6,403 nt of DNA, taken from NCBI GenBank assembly GCA_007118045.1, contig SKTG01000424.1:1-6403 (forward strand), given 5' to 3'. The position numbers and the translations under genes were made by a program. The stretch is from Nitriliruptoraceae bacterium (GTDB taxonomy: Bacteria > Actinomycetota > Nitriliruptoria > Nitriliruptorales > Nitriliruptoraceae). The notes beneath the pieces are model-generated. The model saw only the letters and a program-made list of their open reading frames with translations. It was not told where the DNA came from and searched no databases. Below are positions 5,682 to 6,403 of this stretch, one piece after another; the first letter of the stretch is position 1, and every line of letters starts with the position of its first letter.

Positions 5682-6403
5682 TCATCCGAGCAGCGGGGAC
5701 TGGCCGGCGATGGTCCGGAGCTCGCGGCGAAAGAGGGTGTGGCGGGGATAGCGGGTGTGCAGGTCGTCGAGGTAGCAGCTGGCGTCGTGCGGACCTGTCG
5801 TGAGCGTGATCGCTTCGGCGCAGGCCGCCGCGAGGTGGGCTACGCGGGCGTAGGCGGCACGGTGCTGGCCGCCGACGACCTCGTCGATGCGCCCGTCGAC
5901 CAGCCTGCGGCCGATCGACAGCCAGCGTTGACGCTCGGGTGCTGACGGCGGGTGACGCTCGAGGTGGTCGGTGAGCAGCGTGGAGAGCAGCAGGTCGTCG
6001 TTCCGGGTGGCGCGGTACCGGTCCGCTGCCTGCGGTGCCTGGTCGGCGAGGGTGGCCCGCAGCGTGTCGAGGCCGTCGTCTGGCAGCCGGTCGTGGAGCC
6101 AGCCGGTGTCGTTGGCCCTGTCGAGCAACTCGAGTAGGAGCGAGTCACCCCAGCTCTGGTCCTGGTTGGCGTTGCTGGCGGCGACCAGCAGGAAGGGCAC
6201 GACCACCGCAGCGGGGTCACGGTCCCCGTCCCACCCCAGAACATCGGTGGCGTCGACGAGGCGAACGGCGTCGTCGGTACAGCCGGCGAGCAGTAGCAGC
6301 CCGGTGGCGAGGTCGGGGCGTCGCGCGATCGGCTCGCCGTCGGTCCGTTCCGCCTCGGTGGTCAGCACGTCGTCGAGTTCACCGACAGCCGTGGCCACGT
6401 CGA
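5682..6403 (-). CDS. Hypothetical protein, C-terminal part (5' end outside window)
   Basis: A minus-strand frame ending with TGA at 5684-5682 and open to the window edge, giving about 240 residues. A GTG at 6398-6396 could serve as a start, but the frame continues open upstream and that end reads like the inside of a helical protein, so I treat it as a 5' partial gene. I do not recognise the family. The sequence is Leu-, Ala-, Asp- and Arg-rich and appears all-helical, with no signal peptide or membrane segment, no obvious catalytic motif, and a conserved-looking end (YLDDLHTRYPRHTLFRRELR). It faces the integrase remnant with a 26-base gap. It may be cargo of the former element or a host gene beyond its edge. 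Its coding status rests on its length, the plausible protein composition and the lack of a better frame. Confidence 0.62.
   Translation of the reverse strand, partial: DVATAVGELDDVLTTEAERTDGEPIARRPDLATGLLLLAGCTDDAVRLVDATDVLGWDGDRDPAAVVVPFLLVAASNANQDQSWGDSLLLELLDRANDTGWLHDRLPDDGLDTLRATLADQAPQAADRYRATRNDDLLLSTLLTDHLERHPPSAPERQRWLSIGRRLVDGRIDEVVGGQHRAAYARVAHLAAACAEAITLTTGPHDASCYLDDLHTRYPRHTLFRRELRTIAGQSPLLG

Noticed and set aside
4438..5685. Long minus-strand open frame of 415 codons spanning the ligase end, tRNA and integrase remnant.
   Set aside because: It is antisense to the tRNA and two better-supported genes. The part reading MTGFEPATSTLARWRSSQLSYIRA-like sequence is the familiar false protein from the complement of a tRNA gene.

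Overview
The window is high-GC DNA with GTG starts, strong GGAGG-type ribosome binding sites, tightly overlapping genes and a wax-ester/triacylglycerol synthase next to a fatty acyl-CoA ligase. Together these suggest an actinomycete-like bacterium (Actinomycetota). That assignment is an inference from gene content and base composition; no species marker is present.

Left part (1-4687, all + strand): a lipid-metabolism block. It opens with an almost complete short-chain dehydrogenase closely resembling type-10 3-hydroxyacyl-CoA dehydrogenases; only about the first dozen residues lie outside the window. After a 125-base gap with a plausible promoter comes a run of overlapping genes: a WS/DGAT-type acyltransferase, a trimeric dUTPase (dut) and an AMP-forming acyl-CoA ligase. 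The acyltransferase stop overlaps the dut ATG by one base. The dut stop overlaps the ATG of a nine-codon open frame whose own stop overlaps a possible GTG start of the ligase. The ligase would make acyl-CoA, the acyltransferase would use it for storage lipid, and the dehydrogenase would belong to acyl-CoA breakdown. The dUTPase is a housekeeping nucleotide enzyme apparently co-transcribed with them.

Middle (4688-5023): a gene-free spacer, then tRNA-Gly(GCC) with its own well-spaced promoter, an encoded CCA end and a downstream GC-rich hairpin.

Right part (5024-6403): immediately 3' of the tRNA, the place where actinobacterial integrative elements insert, is a shrunken tyrosine-recombinase gene. 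It keeps the N-terminal DNA-binding region, part of the catalytic sheet and the C-terminal tyrosine segment, but has lost the rest of the catalytic domain while staying in frame. Three CCCATG hexamers at exact 11-base spacing sit just upstream of it. Facing it on the minus strand is the C-terminal part of an unrecognised protein that runs off the window.

No CRISPR array, insertion sequence or recognisable defence system is present. The most unusual items are the integrase remnant with its phased repeats and the nine-codon linking frame between dut and the ligase.
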